DNA from: Halodesulfovibrio sp. | Lineage (GTDB): Bacteria > Desulfobacterota > Desulfovibrionia > Desulfovibrionales > Desulfovibrionaceae | Assembly (NCBI RefSeq): GCF_015482765.1 | Contig: NZ_JADMLB010000076.1 | Location: forward strand, 62,001 to 126,000 | Direction: 5' to 3' | Length of the DNA stretch: 64,000 bases | Part shown: positions 16,427 through 26,195 of the stretch, one piece after another | Layout of the letters: each line of letters opens with the position of its first letter | Position numbering within the stretch: position 1 is the first letter of the stretch | Notes under the pieces: generated by a model | Databases searched by the model: none | Seen by the model: only the letters and a program-made list of their open reading frames with translations | What the model was told of the DNA's origin: nothing | Translations under genes and position numbers: made by a program

Positions 16427-17347
16427 CTATTCTCCCGGCTCAATATTCACGCCAAGTGCTGCAGGAGCTTGACGCCCCTTGCCCCGCGCAGAGGAAAAGA
16501 GAAGAACAATGATGGTCAGTGCGTATGGAAGCATCAACAACAATGAGGAAGGCAATGTTGCTCCCACAGCCTGAAGACGCATTTGGAACGCCATAATGCC
16601 ACCAAAAAGATATGCACCGAACATAGCGCGCCCGGGACGCCAGAATGCAAAAATAACTAATGCTACTGCAATCCAACCACGTCCTGCCGTCATGTTGTTT
16701 GTCCACAAGTGTGTGTAGGCAAGAGAAAGGTATGCTCCTCCAAGCCCGCAAAGAACGCCGCCGAAATAAATACCGGCCCAGCGAAGTTTTACTGGATTAA
16801 GCCCTGCTGCAAAGCAAGCCGCAGGATTCTCACCGGCTGCACCAAGAGCAAGTCCCCATCGGGTACGGTTCATAAAGAACCAAAACAGGAACGGTAACAG
16901 GAAAGAAACATACACCAGCGCATCCTGCTTAAAGAAAATCTCTCCGAGAACAGGAATTGCGGACAAAACTGGAAAATCAAATGGTGAGAAACCAGGAGCA
17001 GACACGCCCACATATGCAGTACCCAAAAAGTCAGCAAGACCTACACCAAGGATAGTCAAAGCAAGACCGGATACAACCTGATTACCCTGAAAAACAAGAC
17101 AGACAACGGCATGAGCAAGACCGAAAAGACCGGCAAGAAGCCCTGCACAGATAAAAGCAAGCCACGGGTTTCCGGTGTAGTATGAAACAAGAAACGCAAA
17201 GAATGCGCCGAAAATCATCATACCTTCTACACCAAGGTTCAACACACCGGAACGCTCTGTAAGCATTTCACCAAGTGTTGCATACAAAATAGGTGTACCG
17301 GACTGAATCGTCGCAGCCAGAATAGGAATAATAAGTTCTAAGCCCAC
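16427..17347 (-). CDS. ABC transporter permease, BMP/nucleoside type (second permease)
   Basis: Inner-membrane permease of 306 residues with about eight to nine hydrophobic segments. It has the BPD_transp_2 signature of this subfamily near the N-terminus (GTPILYATLGEMLTERSGVL, then NLGVEGMM) and the conserved GENPAACFAAGLNP loop. It is the YufQ-type half of the permease pair. The GTG start lies 2 bases after the stop of the other permease. It works with the binding protein and the double ATPase on either side. Substrate is inferred from gpt at the head of the operon. Confidence 0.93.
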   Translation of the reverse strand: MGLELIIPILAATIQSGTPILYATLGEMLTERSGVLNLGVEGMMIFGAFFAFLVSYYTGNPWLAFICAGLLAGLFGLAHAVVCLVFQGNQVVSGLALTILGVGLADFLGTAYVGVSAPGFSPFDFPVLSAIPVLGEIFFKQDALVYVSFLLPFLFWFFMNRTRWGLALGAAGENPAACFAAGLNPVKLRWAGIYFGGVLCGLGGAYLSLAYTHLWTNNMTAGRGWIAVALVIFAFWRPGRAMFGAYLFGGIMAFQMRLQAVGATLPSSLLLMLPYALTIIVLLFSSARGKGRQAPAALGVNIEPGE

Positions 17348-17349
17348 GA

Positions 17350-18411
17350 TTATCCTCGCTTGCTTCTCTGGAATGAATACCAGTTAAAGAACTGTCCAGC
17401 CAATACGCTTAACAGAATAAGCCCCTGCATGATGCCCGTGAAAGACGCAGGAACCTGCAATTCCAACTGCAAGTTTTCAACCCCTACGCGCAGACCTGCA
17501 AGCAGGATTGAGTACCCTGCAATGGATGTAATGCGTAACCGTGCAAGCCACGCGACAACGATAGCGGTAAAACCATATCCCACAACAATGGTGGGCTGAA
17601 GACGGTTCAAGGTTGCAGAAGTCTCAATAAGCCCTGCCCAACCTGCTAACGCACCGCAAATCCCCATGACCAAAACAACTAGGGCGCTGTATGGCATACG
17701 GGCATATCGTGCTGCACGCGGGTTTTCACCGCTGACCATAATCTCAAATCCGAGACGGGTGTGCTTTAAGAACACAGTCAACGCTGTCGCAGCCCCTGCA
17801 CAAACCAGAATCCCCCAATGGATTCGACCAAAAAGTTCACCGATAATTGCTGTGTCAGGGAACATGATAGTCATAGGGAAACCGAAACTTGCAGGGTCCT
17901 TCCATGAACCGTAAACAAGAAATTCTAAGAAAAGGATACCGATATAGTTAAACATCAGTGTAGAGATAATTTCGTTAAGTCCCATCTTCTCACGAAGCAA
18001 CGCAGGAATAATTGCCCACAGCGCACCAAGCGTTGCCGCTGCAAGGAACATTAACGGCATCAGTACCCATACCGGAGCATCCGGCATACTCAAAACTACC
18101 CAAGTAGCACCAATAGCACCGAGAGCGTATTGCCCTTCTGCACCAATGTTCCAGATCTGCATACGGAAACAGACAGCAACACCGAGGGAACAAAGAAAAA
18201 TCGGAATTGCTTTAAGAACAGTGTCTTCTAATGCCCAGTCATGAGCAAAAGCACCGTCCCATAACAGGTACATTGCTTCTAACGGTGGTTTTCCCTGAAT
18301 GGCGAGCAGCAAAGCACTCACGCCCAGAGAAAAGACCAACGCACCCAGAAAGATAAAAAAGGAGCCCCACTTAAGGGGCTCCTGACGCTTTTCAATAGTA
18401 AAACCTAGCAT
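17350..18411 (-). CDS. ABC transporter permease, BMP/nucleoside type (first permease)
   Basis: Inner-membrane permease of 353 residues, the longer YufP-type partner. Hydrophobic segments fill most of the chain, with the conserved IWNIGAEGQYALGAIGA segment near residues 86-102, LNEIISTLMFNYIG near 150-163, and the GENPRAARYARM loop near 233-244. It begins with ATG at 18411, 31 bases after the binding protein stop codon. Confidence 0.93.
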   Translation of the reverse strand: MLGFTIEKRQEPLKWGSFFIFLGALVFSLGVSALLLAIQGKPPLEAMYLLWDGAFAHDWALEDTVLKAIPIFLCSLGVAVCFRMQIWNIGAEGQYALGAIGATWVVLSMPDAPVWVLMPLMFLAAATLGALWAIIPALLREKMGLNEIISTLMFNYIGILFLEFLVYGSWKDPASFGFPMTIMFPDTAIIGELFGRIHWGILVCAGAATALTVFLKHTRLGFEIMVSGENPRAARYARMPYSALVVLVMGICGALAGWAGLIETSATLNRLQPTIVVGYGFTAIVVAWLARLRITSIAGYSILLAGLRVGVENLQLELQVPASFTGIMQGLILLSVLAGQFFNWYSFQRSKRG

Positions 18412-18441
18412 AAGCTAAGATACTCCAGATTAGCCCAACGG

Positions 18442-19512
18442 CTACTGGTTAGAGCCCTCAACGCCTTCAACAAACCAATCCATACCGGTAAGCATTGCAT
18501 CAGAAGCTACTTCACCTTCTGCAATACGTACTGTGCCGGACTGATCTTTGATAGGGCCTGCAAACACCTTGAATGTACCTTTTTTGATTTCCGCTTTGCG
18601 AGCGTTAACCATGTCCTGTACATCCTGAGGAACCATTTTACCGAATGGTGCAAGGTCAACTACACCTTCAGAAAGTCCCCACCAGTAATTGTCTGCTTTC
18701 CATTCGCCTTTTTTAACTTTTTCAATAACTACAGGGTAGAATGCGCTCCAGTTCCATACTACAGAAGTAAGGTGTGCTTTAGGGGCAAACTGGGACATAT
18801 CAGAGTTGTAGCCAACAGAGTAGATACCGGCTTCCTGTGCTGCTTCCTGAGGACCAGGGGAGTCCTGATGCTGAGCAATAACGTCGGAGCCGATGTCGAT
18901 AAGAGATTTAGCAGCTTCTTTCTCTGTTGCCGGGTCGTACCATGTTTTGGTCCAAACAACGTGAACTTTTGCATTTGGATTCACAGCACGAACACCAAGA
19001 GTAAATGCGTTGATACCGCGTTTTACTTCCGGAATAGGGAATGCGCCAACGTAACCGATGATGTTGGACTTAGTCATAGAACCGGCTACGAGACCAGCAA
19101 GGTAGCGGGACTGGTAGATACGACCAAAGTATGCAGACATGTTCGGAGCAGTTTTGTACCCTGAACAATGCATAAATGTTGTTTTAGGAAATTTCTTTGC
19201 TACTTTGAGCATTGGGTCCATGTAACCGAAGCTTGTGCCGAAGATTACATCATACCCTTTACGAGCCATGTTGTTGATAACACGAGTTGCGTCAGCACCT
19301 TCCGGTACGGATTCAACATAAAAAGTTTTTACGCCGTCCATTTTAGCAACAGCCTGACGACCAAGATCATGTGCGTAAGAGTAGCCAGCGTCACCCACTG
19401 GAGATACGTACACAAAACCAACCTTCAACTCTTTTGCCTGCGCAACAGTTGCACCAAAACCGGCAACTGCAACCAACGCTGCAAGCATTACAATACCCAC
19501 GAATTTACGCAT
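18442..19512 (-). CDS. BMP family ABC transporter substrate-binding protein
   Basis: Periplasmic binding protein of 356 residues. It has a signal peptide (MRKFVGIVMLAALVAVAG, cleavage after VAQA) and the BMP fold: KVGFVYVSPVGDAGYSYAHD at the mature N-terminus, then FGTSFGYMDPML and IAQHQDSPGPQ. There is no lipobox Cys, so it is soluble rather than a lipoprotein. BMP proteins of the PnrA type bind purine nucleosides. The upstream gpt gene fits that reading, although riboflavin and other ligands exist in the family. ATG at 19512 is chosen because GGAGGAAAC lies just before it; an in-frame ATG 8 codons upstream lacks such a site. Confidence 0.93.
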   Translation of the reverse strand: MRKFVGIVMLAALVAVAGFGATVAQAKELKVGFVYVSPVGDAGYSYAHDLGRQAVAKMDGVKTFYVESVPEGADATRVINNMARKGYDVIFGTSFGYMDPMLKVAKKFPKTTFMHCSGYKTAPNMSAYFGRIYQSRYLAGLVAGSMTKSNIIGYVGAFPIPEVKRGINAFTLGVRAVNPNAKVHVVWTKTWYDPATEKEAAKSLIDIGSDVIAQHQDSPGPQEAAQEAGIYSVGYNSDMSQFAPKAHLTSVVWNWSAFYPVVIEKVKKGEWKADNYWWGLSEGVVDLAPFGKMVPQDVQDMVNARKAEIKKGTFKVFAGPIKDQSGTVRIAEGEVASDAMLTGMDWFVEGVEGSNQ

Positions 19513-19588
19513 TGTTTCCTCCCATGAAACAGTCATCCCGAATAGTAATAAGTTGCAGAATCCCCCTGCAACAACTGGATACTACCAA

Positions 19589-20077
19589 TTAACTATCGCT
19601 CACCCGTTTTGCGAGTGGCTCTGTAAACTGCACCTCAGAATCCCAAGGGAATAAAATCCAGGTATCCTGAGAATATTCTCTGATAAATGTATCTACAAGC
19701 GGTCTGCCTTCAGGCTTTGCATACAATGTTGCAAAATGTGCTTTAGGCAGCATATCGCGCACAACTCGTGCGGTTCCACCAGTGTCCACCAGATCGTCGA
19801 TAATCAACCATCCTTCACCATCACCTTCAGCTTCTTTCAGAACATTCATTTCGCCCTGATTCTTCCAGCTGTAGCTGTTCAGACAAATGGTCTCAATCTG
19901 GTAAATTTCCATTTCCCTTGCAAGGATGGCCGCAGGAACAAGTCCTCCACGCGTAACTGCGTAGATCCCCTTCCAGTTCCCTTTCTTAAGCAAATCCCAA
20001 GCAAGCTGCTTGGCATCACGTTGCAATAACTCCCAAGAAACAGGAGTAACTTTTGAATAACGGTTGGAATCAGACAC
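19589..20077 (-). CDS. gpt: Xanthine-guanine phosphoribosyltransferase
   Basis: Salvage enzyme of 162 residues converting guanine or xanthine plus PRPP to nucleotides. It matches the E. coli Gpt type along its length: WKGIYAVTRGGLVPAAILAR, then EAEGDGEGWLIIDDLVDTGG (the PRPP loop) and FATLYAKPEGRPLVD. It starts with GTG at 20077 and leads the unit that continues into the BMP importer 76 bases downstream, coupling uptake to phosphoribosylation. The AT-rich stretch at about 20100-20135 probably holds the promoter. Confidence 0.93.
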   Translation of the reverse strand: MSDSNRYSKVTPVSWELLQRDAKQLAWDLLKKGNWKGIYAVTRGGLVPAAILAREMEIYQIETICLNSYSWKNQGEMNVLKEAEGDGEGWLIIDDLVDTGGTARVVRDMLPKAHFATLYAKPEGRPLVDTFIREYSQDTWILFPWDSEVQFTEPLAKRVSDS

Positions 20078-20138
20078 TGTAGTAATCCAATATGTATTTA
20101 AAGTGGAAGTATTTCAGTATAATATATTTTTGTTAAAC

Positions 20139-20166
20139 AAAGAGAGGCATCGAAATACCTCTCTTT
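20139..20166 (-). terminator. Intrinsic terminator after the RlmL-like gene
   Basis: Perfect stem AAAGAGAGG/CCTCTCTTT with a 10-base loop, 20 bases after the stop codon on the minus strand. Confidence 0.75.
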
Positions 20167-20185
20167 GAACACTCTCTAACGCGCG

Positions 20186-21361
20186 CTATTGCTGCTTACT
20201 GGACTTCTTAGAACCAGAATACAACTGATATCCTAAAAGCTTACATTCAATCTTCGCACTGAAGAAAGTCATTCGCTTAAAGGTACGCAAGCCGACCTGT
20301 TTTGCTAAATCCAGATTGCCAGTAAAGATAAACCCGTTATAACCCTGACACTTCTTCTTAAAGAAGTCGCCGATAGCCTGATAAACTTCACCAAGGAAAC
20401 GTACATCACCAAGGCGCTCACCATATTCAGGGTTCATAATCACAATGCCGCCGCCCTCTGGAACTTCTGTTTCGCGGAAATCGCACACATCAAATTCGAT
20501 GTAACGATCAACTCCCGCCGCAACAGCGTTCTTTTTAGCTGCTTCAATAGCTTCAGCACTTTTATCGGTAGCAATAATTCGGAAATCCAACTCGCCGTTT
20601 TCACCGGCCTCAGCTTCATCAAGAAGCTTATCCCAACGCTCCTGACTAAAATCAGGAAGGTGCATGAAACCATAGTTGTCACGCATCAAGCCCGGAGCAC
20701 TGTTCAATCCGATAAGCGCAGCTTCGATAGCAAGGGTGCCACTACCGCACATCGGGTTTACAACATTGCTTTTCGCGTCCCAGCCACTTGCCAGCAAAGA
20801 AGCTGCACCTAGCGGTTCAGACATTGGAGCTTTCCAGGGAAGTTTGCGGTAACCACGACGGTTAAGAGGTTCGCCGGACGTATCCAGATACAGTTTGCAA
20901 CGGTTCTGTACCCAGTGCAGGAACAAAACAGTGCCAGTCTGTTCAGGACCGGAATCCGGTCTGCGATCATGCTTATCACGCATGAAATCACAGATAGCGT
21001 CTTTTACGCGAACGTTGGCATAACGAGAGTCACGAATGGAGTCGTTCTGCACAAAAGAAGAAATGGAAAGGTAGCCGTCCGGTGCGATAATTTCGTCCCA
21101 GTCGATGTATTCACGAACATACTTGTACACATCGTCGGCGTTATATGCCCTGAAAGATGCCAGCTGGAACTGGACACGGTGCGCGGTGCGCAAATGCAAG
21201 TTCAAGCGCATACAGCCTGCCATTGTAGTAAAAGTCTCTACTGCGGCTGTGTGTTCTTTTTTTACAGGGAAGTTACGTTGTTTAATTTCTTCAGCCAAAA
21301 TAGGTGCTGCGCCTCGTGGGCAAGTAATCAACACCTCTGACTTACGGTTGAAAATACTCAT
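20186..21361 (-). CDS. THUMP-domain RNA N2-guanine methyltransferase (RlmL/YpsC type)
   Basis: SAM-dependent RNA methyltransferase of 391 residues. The N-terminal ferredoxin-like/THUMP region covers about 1-160. The Rossmann domain has NPMCGSGTLAIEAALIGLN as the SAM-binding motif I and ATDKSAEAIEAAKKNA as motif II. The catalytic motif IV reads NPEYGER, where the family normally has NPPYGER. It corresponds to the RlmL half of the fused E. coli RlmKL and to Bacillus YpsC, so 23S rRNA is the probable substrate. ATG is at 21361 behind GGAG. It is monocistronic. Confidence 0.88.
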   Translation of the reverse strand: MSIFNRKSEVLITCPRGAAPILAEEIKQRNFPVKKEHTAAVETFTTMAGCMRLNLHLRTAHRVQFQLASFRAYNADDVYKYVREYIDWDEIIAPDGYLSISSFVQNDSIRDSRYANVRVKDAICDFMRDKHDRRPDSGPEQTGTVLFLHWVQNRCKLYLDTSGEPLNRRGYRKLPWKAPMSEPLGAASLLASGWDAKSNVVNPMCGSGTLAIEAALIGLNSAPGLMRDNYGFMHLPDFSQERWDKLLDEAEAGENGELDFRIIATDKSAEAIEAAKKNAVAAGVDRYIEFDVCDFRETEVPEGGGIVIMNPEYGERLGDVRFLGEVYQAIGDFFKKKCQGYNGFIFTGNLDLAKQVGLRTFKRMTFFSAKIECKLLGYQLYSGSKKSSKQQ

Positions 21362-22009
21362 GATTCTCCTGCACTCTTCGTGCAGCTACAAATAAAAAAT
21401 CCGGCAAAATTACACGTTCCGTCCGCATAATATTACCAGATACGAAACAGGACAGCTGCCCTGCACCCTTTCAAATACTCCGCAAAAAAGCCCAGCAAAC
21501 TCCCGCCTGCTCGTCCCTTTAAATGCGAAGTTGATCTTACCCATTGATTTTCCGATATTTTTTGTAAAAAAATCAGTATCAGTCACTAAGATGAGACACG
21601 ATATATATGACTCAGCAGGAAGTTGCAAACAAATGCAACCTGAGACACTTTTCTCGTCTCAACATGTATCACTACAAAAAAAGTTGTATCAACATCAAAA
21701 AAATATTTTCCTTTTTTTATAAAACCAGACGCAGTTATTCCCTTCTGAGAGTGTTGCCTGTTTCCACAGATACGTTTACTAGAGGGAAACACTGTTTTTC
21801 AACAATCGGGAAACGCTTCAGCCGCTGTTCAGGTACACAAATATGTTCAGCCTTTTCTGACTATTCGGTCCATCCAAAAAAGAATTGAAATCCATGCTGA
21901 ACTGAAATGTTGTACCTTGTTCTCTTTCCATCAACATTACTTGCAAATTGCATCATTATATAAGGCTCCCCCGATTGAACACACATTCAAGCCCCGCAGA
22001 ATCCAAATT
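21362..22009. other. Long AT-rich intergenic region
   Basis: About 650 bases between divergent genes. I see no supported coding frame. A short A/T palindrome, ATTTTTT-GT-AAAAAAT, lies near 21557-21573. A TTG-initiated extension of the glycosyltransferase frame back to 21917 has no ribosome binding site. Confidence 0.4.
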
Positions 22010-23248
22010 ATGACAACAAAAACACTATCCATACTGGTTTCATGCATCAGCTCTACCGAGGCTGTTGCGCTTTCTCTTGCTTCATTCACAAATCTGCCTG
22101 AAAACCTTGAATGCGAAATCGTCATCGCAGCAGACAGTGAAATGGAAAAAGCCATTTTAGCGTTAGTGGATGAAGTGACCCCGCTTATTCCATGCTCACC
22201 GACAGTACTTCCACTTAGTCAGCCCCTCAGCAACGCCAGAGCCTTTAACCTTGCAGCCGAGAACGCTACAGGTGAATACCTCTGTTTTCTTAAAGCAGGA
22301 ACACAGATTACGGCTGAAAGTCTCCAGCCTTTACTCACACATCTTGCAGAAACACCTTCTACCGGCATTGCTGCTCCACTGCTTATCTGTCCACAATCTG
22401 GAAGAGTACAAAGCTGCGGAACGACGTTTACTCCATCCCTGAACGCACAGCCATTGTTTGCCTCATTCCCTGCCACACATCCGGCAGTTAAAAAGCAGCG
22501 AACATTTCAGGCTGTACCGTTAAACGGCATGGTAATGCGTACTAAAACGTTCAACGATGCAAACATGCTTGATACGACGTACAAAACCGGTATGGAAATA
22601 CTTGATCTGTGCTGTGTCGTGCGAAACAACGAACAGACTATTGAGCTTATTCCTCAGGCAACCATGCTTGAACCGGACACCTCTTCAACCATTGATGAAG
22701 ACGACCTCAGCATAGACACAATGCGTTTGAATGATCGCTGCAAAGGCTGCTTTGGGCCAGATAAGCATCGAATCGCAAAAGGAGAAGGCTATCAGTTTGC
22801 AATTTCTCCTTGGCTTGAAAGTTACATGACCCTTACAGCAGAACGCGAGCAGGAGCTGAATGAGCAAATGATGCAGTCTCCTGACCCGTCAACCTGCCTC
22901 GCACTCATCCTTGAAGAACCACTCTGGCAAACAGGCTACGTTCAGCTTGCAGCATACCTTGAATCGACGGGAAAATTTGAAGAAGCATGCGGAATTCGCC
23001 TGTTACAAACGTTCTTCTTCCCAATGCTGCCACTATATCGCAAACTGGCAGCAGTCGCTGAAGCTGCTAAAAATGAAAGTCTGCTCGAAATGGCAAATGA
23101 AAAGCTTGAACATATCGACAACCAACTGGAAGATATCAGCGGGCTGACCAAAAAAGCAGCCGGCCTTGCCAACTGGGCGCGTAAGGCTAAAGAAACCGAG
23201 CTGCAAGAGCTCTATGAAGGGTGGCTTAAAGATTTGGGTTTACTCTAA
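22010..23248 (+). CDS. Family 2 glycosyltransferase-like protein with C-terminal extension
   Basis: Protein of 412 residues. The first 220 or so resemble a GT-A (family 2) domain: SILVSCISSTEAVALSLASF, then LSNARAFNLAAENATGEYLC, with FLKAGTQIT where the DxD motif normally sits, so the metal-binding aspartates are not evident. The C-terminal 180 residues are helical and acidic with TPR-like spacing (YVQLAAYLESTGKFEEACGI). Catalysis is therefore uncertain. The ATG at 22010 is chosen because the sequence from there begins the GT strand. It ends at a strong terminator. Confidence 0.7.
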   Translation: MTTKTLSILVSCISSTEAVALSLASFTNLPENLECEIVIAADSEMEKAILALVDEVTPLIPCSPTVLPLSQPLSNARAFNLAAENATGEYLCFLKAGTQITAESLQPLLTHLAETPSTGIAAPLLICPQSGRVQSCGTTFTPSLNAQPLFASFPATHPAVKKQRTFQAVPLNGMVMRTKTFNDANMLDTTYKTGMEILDLCCVVRNNEQTIELIPQATMLEPDTSSTIDEDDLSIDTMRLNDRCKGCFGPDKHRIAKGEGYQFAISPWLESYMTLTAEREQELNEQMMQSPDPSTCLALILEEPLWQTGYVQLAAYLESTGKFEEACGIRLLQTFFFPMLPLYRKLAAVAEAAKNESLLEMANEKLEHIDNQLEDISGLTKKAAGLANWARKAKETELQELYEGWLKDLGLL

Positions 23249-23303
23249 CGAGGAAAAATTCAAACACGTTACCAAAAGTCTCCTAAGCGTATTACAAAGC
23301 AAT

Positions 23304-23336
23304 AAAAAAGGGCTGTCCGTATGGACAGCCCTTTTC
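23304..23336 (+). terminator. Intrinsic terminator after the glycosyltransferase gene
   Basis: Perfect 9-bp stem GGGCTGTCC-GTAT-GGACAGCCC followed by TTTT and preceded by AAAAAA. Confidence 0.85.
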
Positions 23337-23492
23337 TGACTTCAACTGAAGACCAAACATGTAAAACAAACAGAAAAGCTCACCTCCATGAAAAGCAATA
23401 ATCACTGTGTCTTACTTTTCATAGCGGAACATTTCCCGATACGCTGCCCCATGTTTGACTATAAGACGAAGAACACCCGTTGAAAACTATTT

Positions 23493-24083
23493 CTAGCGTT
23501 CAAGCCAATCTTCAAGAGCAGCTTTGTATTCTTCATCAGTATACGTAGGCTGATCATACTTACCAGCAATCTGGCGCTGACGAGACGCTTCGGAGAGGAT
23601 GACAGCCGCCGCAACGGATACGTTAAAGCTCTGAATCATACCGAACATCGGAATGTACACTTCGCCATCAGCCACTTCTACGAGTTCAGGATCTGTTCCA
23701 CGATGCTCATTACCCATAATAATGGCTGTCGGCTCAGACAAGTCGTAGTCACGAAGCGGTTTCGCATTCGGAGAACAGCTGGTTGCGAGAACTTTCATAC
23801 CCTTTGCACGCAAAGACTTCATCAAGTCGTCAGTATTGTCATGACGCTCAGTATCTACCCATTTACGAGCAGATGCAGAAGACTTGTTACCAAGCTTAGG
23901 GAATGGAGTATCTGTGTAGTAAAGGTGGACTTTCGGCACACCGAATGCATCACAGCTACGTAAAATTGCAGAAACATTATGCGGGTCATGCACATTCGCC
24001 ATAACCAGCGTCAAATCTTTCTGACGGAGTTTTAATACTCGTTCAAGCTTCGCAGTTCTTTCCGGGGTTCTTTCTTTTGTCAT
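23493..24083 (-). CDS. tRNA/rRNA 2'-O-methyltransferase, TrmH (SpoU) family
   Basis: SPOUT methyltransferase of 196 residues. The three family motifs are visible: NVHDPHNVSAILRSCDAFGV (motif 1), PTAIIMGNEHRGTD (motif 2) and VYIPMFGMIQSFNVSVAAAV (motif 3), which form the SAM-binding knot. The layout is closest to E. coli TrmH (Gm18 in tRNA), but substrates differ within the family, so I leave the symbol blank. ATG at 24083 is preferred over a GTG nine codons upstream. Confidence 0.88.
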   Translation of the reverse strand: MTKERTPERTAKLERVLKLRQKDLTLVMANVHDPHNVSAILRSCDAFGVPKVHLYYTDTPFPKLGNKSSASARKWVDTERHDNTDDLMKSLRAKGMKVLATSCSPNAKPLRDYDLSEPTAIIMGNEHRGTDPELVEVADGEVYIPMFGMIQSFNVSVAAAVILSEASRQRQIAGKYDQPTYTDEEYKAALEDWLER

Positions 24084-24683
24084 CAGCACACCATATATCC
24101 TGCTATACACAACAATGAAGCGGTAACAGGTTTCTTTTTGTATTTCTGAAAGTTATTTGATGCAGCACATACTTGCTTCACCAATTTATGCATCGCAATC
24201 ATAAAAAACATGCGCACCAAAAGCGGATATTCCTTACATTGAAAGTTCCAGAATTGGTTCATACCAAAGTGCATATTGGCAAGAAATTGATTTTCTTTCT
24301 TGTAAAGTTGCGCGTGTTGGGTGTACAGCCTTTTACAACTCTTGTCACGCGGTGCAATGTTGGCGCTGAAACCGGTTCGATTTTTAATTTTCAGCTAGAT
24401 GCTTTGAACATCTAACCAAATGATTTTCAAAGCAAAACGGACTAACTCGCTGCAAATTATATTTTTTTACACTGAATCTATTGAAATGTGCATTGTGTCC
24501 GAGTAAAAGAGCCACTTGTCTTCTAGTTTAATCCAAGAAGTTCGTGAATATACCCTAAAAATCTGTTGCACCCACATGCAGCGGAGAAATGCCAATAGCT
24601 TGCTTTTTTTATTGCGCATTCCACTGAGGTATATTTCGTTTTGTATCTTTTGATACACAACTTGTATGAAGGAGTCTTACGCT
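24084..24683. other. Long intergenic region before the first Na+/H+ antiporter
   Basis: About 600 AT-rich bases with no supported ORF. It must contain the divergent promoters of trmH (minus) and the antiporter (plus). I could not identify a known riboswitch by eye. The paralogous antiporter also has an unusually long upstream region. Confidence 0.4.
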
Positions 24684-26195
24684 GTGTTTACCTTTTTGAA
24701 ATCAAAAGCTATCGCTAGTCTTAGCTTTGCTTTAGCAGGATTGTTGCTCCCTGCTATGGCATTTGCGTCTGCATCTGCTGGCGCTCCGCATCTTGACGGT
24801 GCATCCCTTTCTGCGTTGTGGGTAATCCCATTCGCTTGTATGTTGCTTTCTATTGCAATCGGTCCAATTGCTGCGCCACACTTCTGGCACAGCAACTTTG
24901 GTAAAATTTCTGTATTCTGGGCGCTTTGTTTCCTCGTGCCATTTACTATGGCATACGGATTCTCCCTTGCTCTTTACGAAGCATTGCACGCTCTTCTTCT
25001 TGAGTACTTCCCGTTCATCATTCTGCTTCTCGCTCTGTTTACCGTAGCCGGCGGCGTTCGTCTTAAAGGTTCCCTTGTTGGTACACCTGTTGTGAACACC
25101 GTAATCCTGCTTATCGGTACAGCTCTTGCGAGCTGGATGGGTACTACAGGTGCTGCAATGCTCCTTATCCGCCCACTGCTCCGTGCTAACGCTCACCGTA
25201 AATACCGAGTACACACCGTTGTATTCTTCATTTTCCTCGTAGCAAACATTGGTGGTTCCCTTACTCCGCTTGGTGACCCACCACTCTTCCTCGGCTTCCT
25301 GAAAGGTGTTTCCTTCTTCTGGACCACCACTCACATGCTGCCGCTGATGCTGTTTGCTTCTGCAATCCTTCTTGCTCTTTACTTCGGCATCGATACTGTT
25401 CTCTTTGCTAAAGAAGGTAAACCAGTTCCTCCATCCGACTGCTGTGATGAAGAGCCAGCTACCCCTGGTCGCTGTCGCTTTGAAAACGGTCGTCAGATTT
25501 ACGACTGCGGTGCAGGTCCTAAACTTGGCCTCGACGGTAAAGTTAACCTCATCCTTCTCCTCGGCGTAATTGCAGCTGTACTCATGTCCGGTATGTGGAA
25601 CCCGCATGTAAGCTTCAACGTGTACCACGTTCATGTTGAATTGCAGAACGTTGTTCGTGATGTTCTTCTTCTTATCATCACTGGTCTTTCTCTTAAACTT
25701 ACCGACGACGAATGCCGCCGTCTTAACGACTTCAACTGGTTCCCGATCCTTGAAGTTGGCAAGCTCTTCATCGGTATCTTCCTGTCCATGATTCCAGCTA
25801 TCGCTATCCTGAAAGCTGGCGAGAACGGCGCACTTGCTTCTGTAATCAACATGGTTACAAGCAACGGCGAACCTGTGAACACCATGTACTTCTGGCTCAC
25901 CGGTCTCCTTTCTTCCTTCCTGGACAACGCACCTACCTACCTCGTGTTCTTTAACACTGCCGGTGGCGACGCAGTTCACCTCATGGGCGACATGGCAAGC
26001 ACTCTTCTTGCTATTTCCGCTGGTGCTGTATTCATGGGTGCTAACACCTACATTGGTAACGCACCTAACTTCATGGTTCGTTCCATTGCAGAAGATCAGG
26101 GCGTAAAAATGCCTAGCTTCTTTGGCTACATGGCATGGTCCTTCGGTATCCTCATCCCGACCTTCGTTCTTATCACCTATGTCTTCATTGCTTAG
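24684..26195 (+). CDS. Na+/H+ antiporter-like transporter (NhaD/CitMHS_2 type), Cys-rich loop variant
   Basis: Inner-membrane transporter of 503 residues with about a dozen hydrophobic segments. The N-terminus (LAGLLLPAMAFASASAGAPH) looks like a signal sequence or first helix. Conserved segments include NIGGSLTPLGDPPLFLGFL and FLDNAPTYLVFFNTAGGDA, the ion-binding re-entrant loops of the ArsB/NhaD superfamily. A cytoplasmic-type loop encoded at 25419-25524 carries four cysteines in CCDEEP...GRCRF...YDCG that the downstream paralogue lacks. GTG at 24684 is preferred because AAGGAG lies 9 bases before it. Sodium is inferred from family and marine context; a dicarboxylate substrate is possible. 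Confidence 0.85.
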   Translation: MFTFLKSKAIASLSFALAGLLLPAMAFASASAGAPHLDGASLSALWVIPFACMLLSIAIGPIAAPHFWHSNFGKISVFWALCFLVPFTMAYGFSLALYEALHALLLEYFPFIILLLALFTVAGGVRLKGSLVGTPVVNTVILLIGTALASWMGTTGAAMLLIRPLLRANAHRKYRVHTVVFFIFLVANIGGSLTPLGDPPLFLGFLKGVSFFWTTTHMLPLMLFASAILLALYFGIDTVLFAKEGKPVPPSDCCDEEPATPGRCRFENGRQIYDCGAGPKLGLDGKVNLILLLGVIAAVLMSGMWNPHVSFNVYHVHVELQNVVRDVLLLIITGLSLKLTDDECRRLNDFNWFPILEVGKLFIGIFLSMIPAIAILKAGENGALASVINMVTSNGEPVNTMYFWLTGLLSSFLDNAPTYLVFFNTAGGDAVHLMGDMASTLLAISAGAVFMGANTYIGNAPNFMVRSIAEDQGVKMPSFFGYMAWSFGILIPTFVLITYVFIA

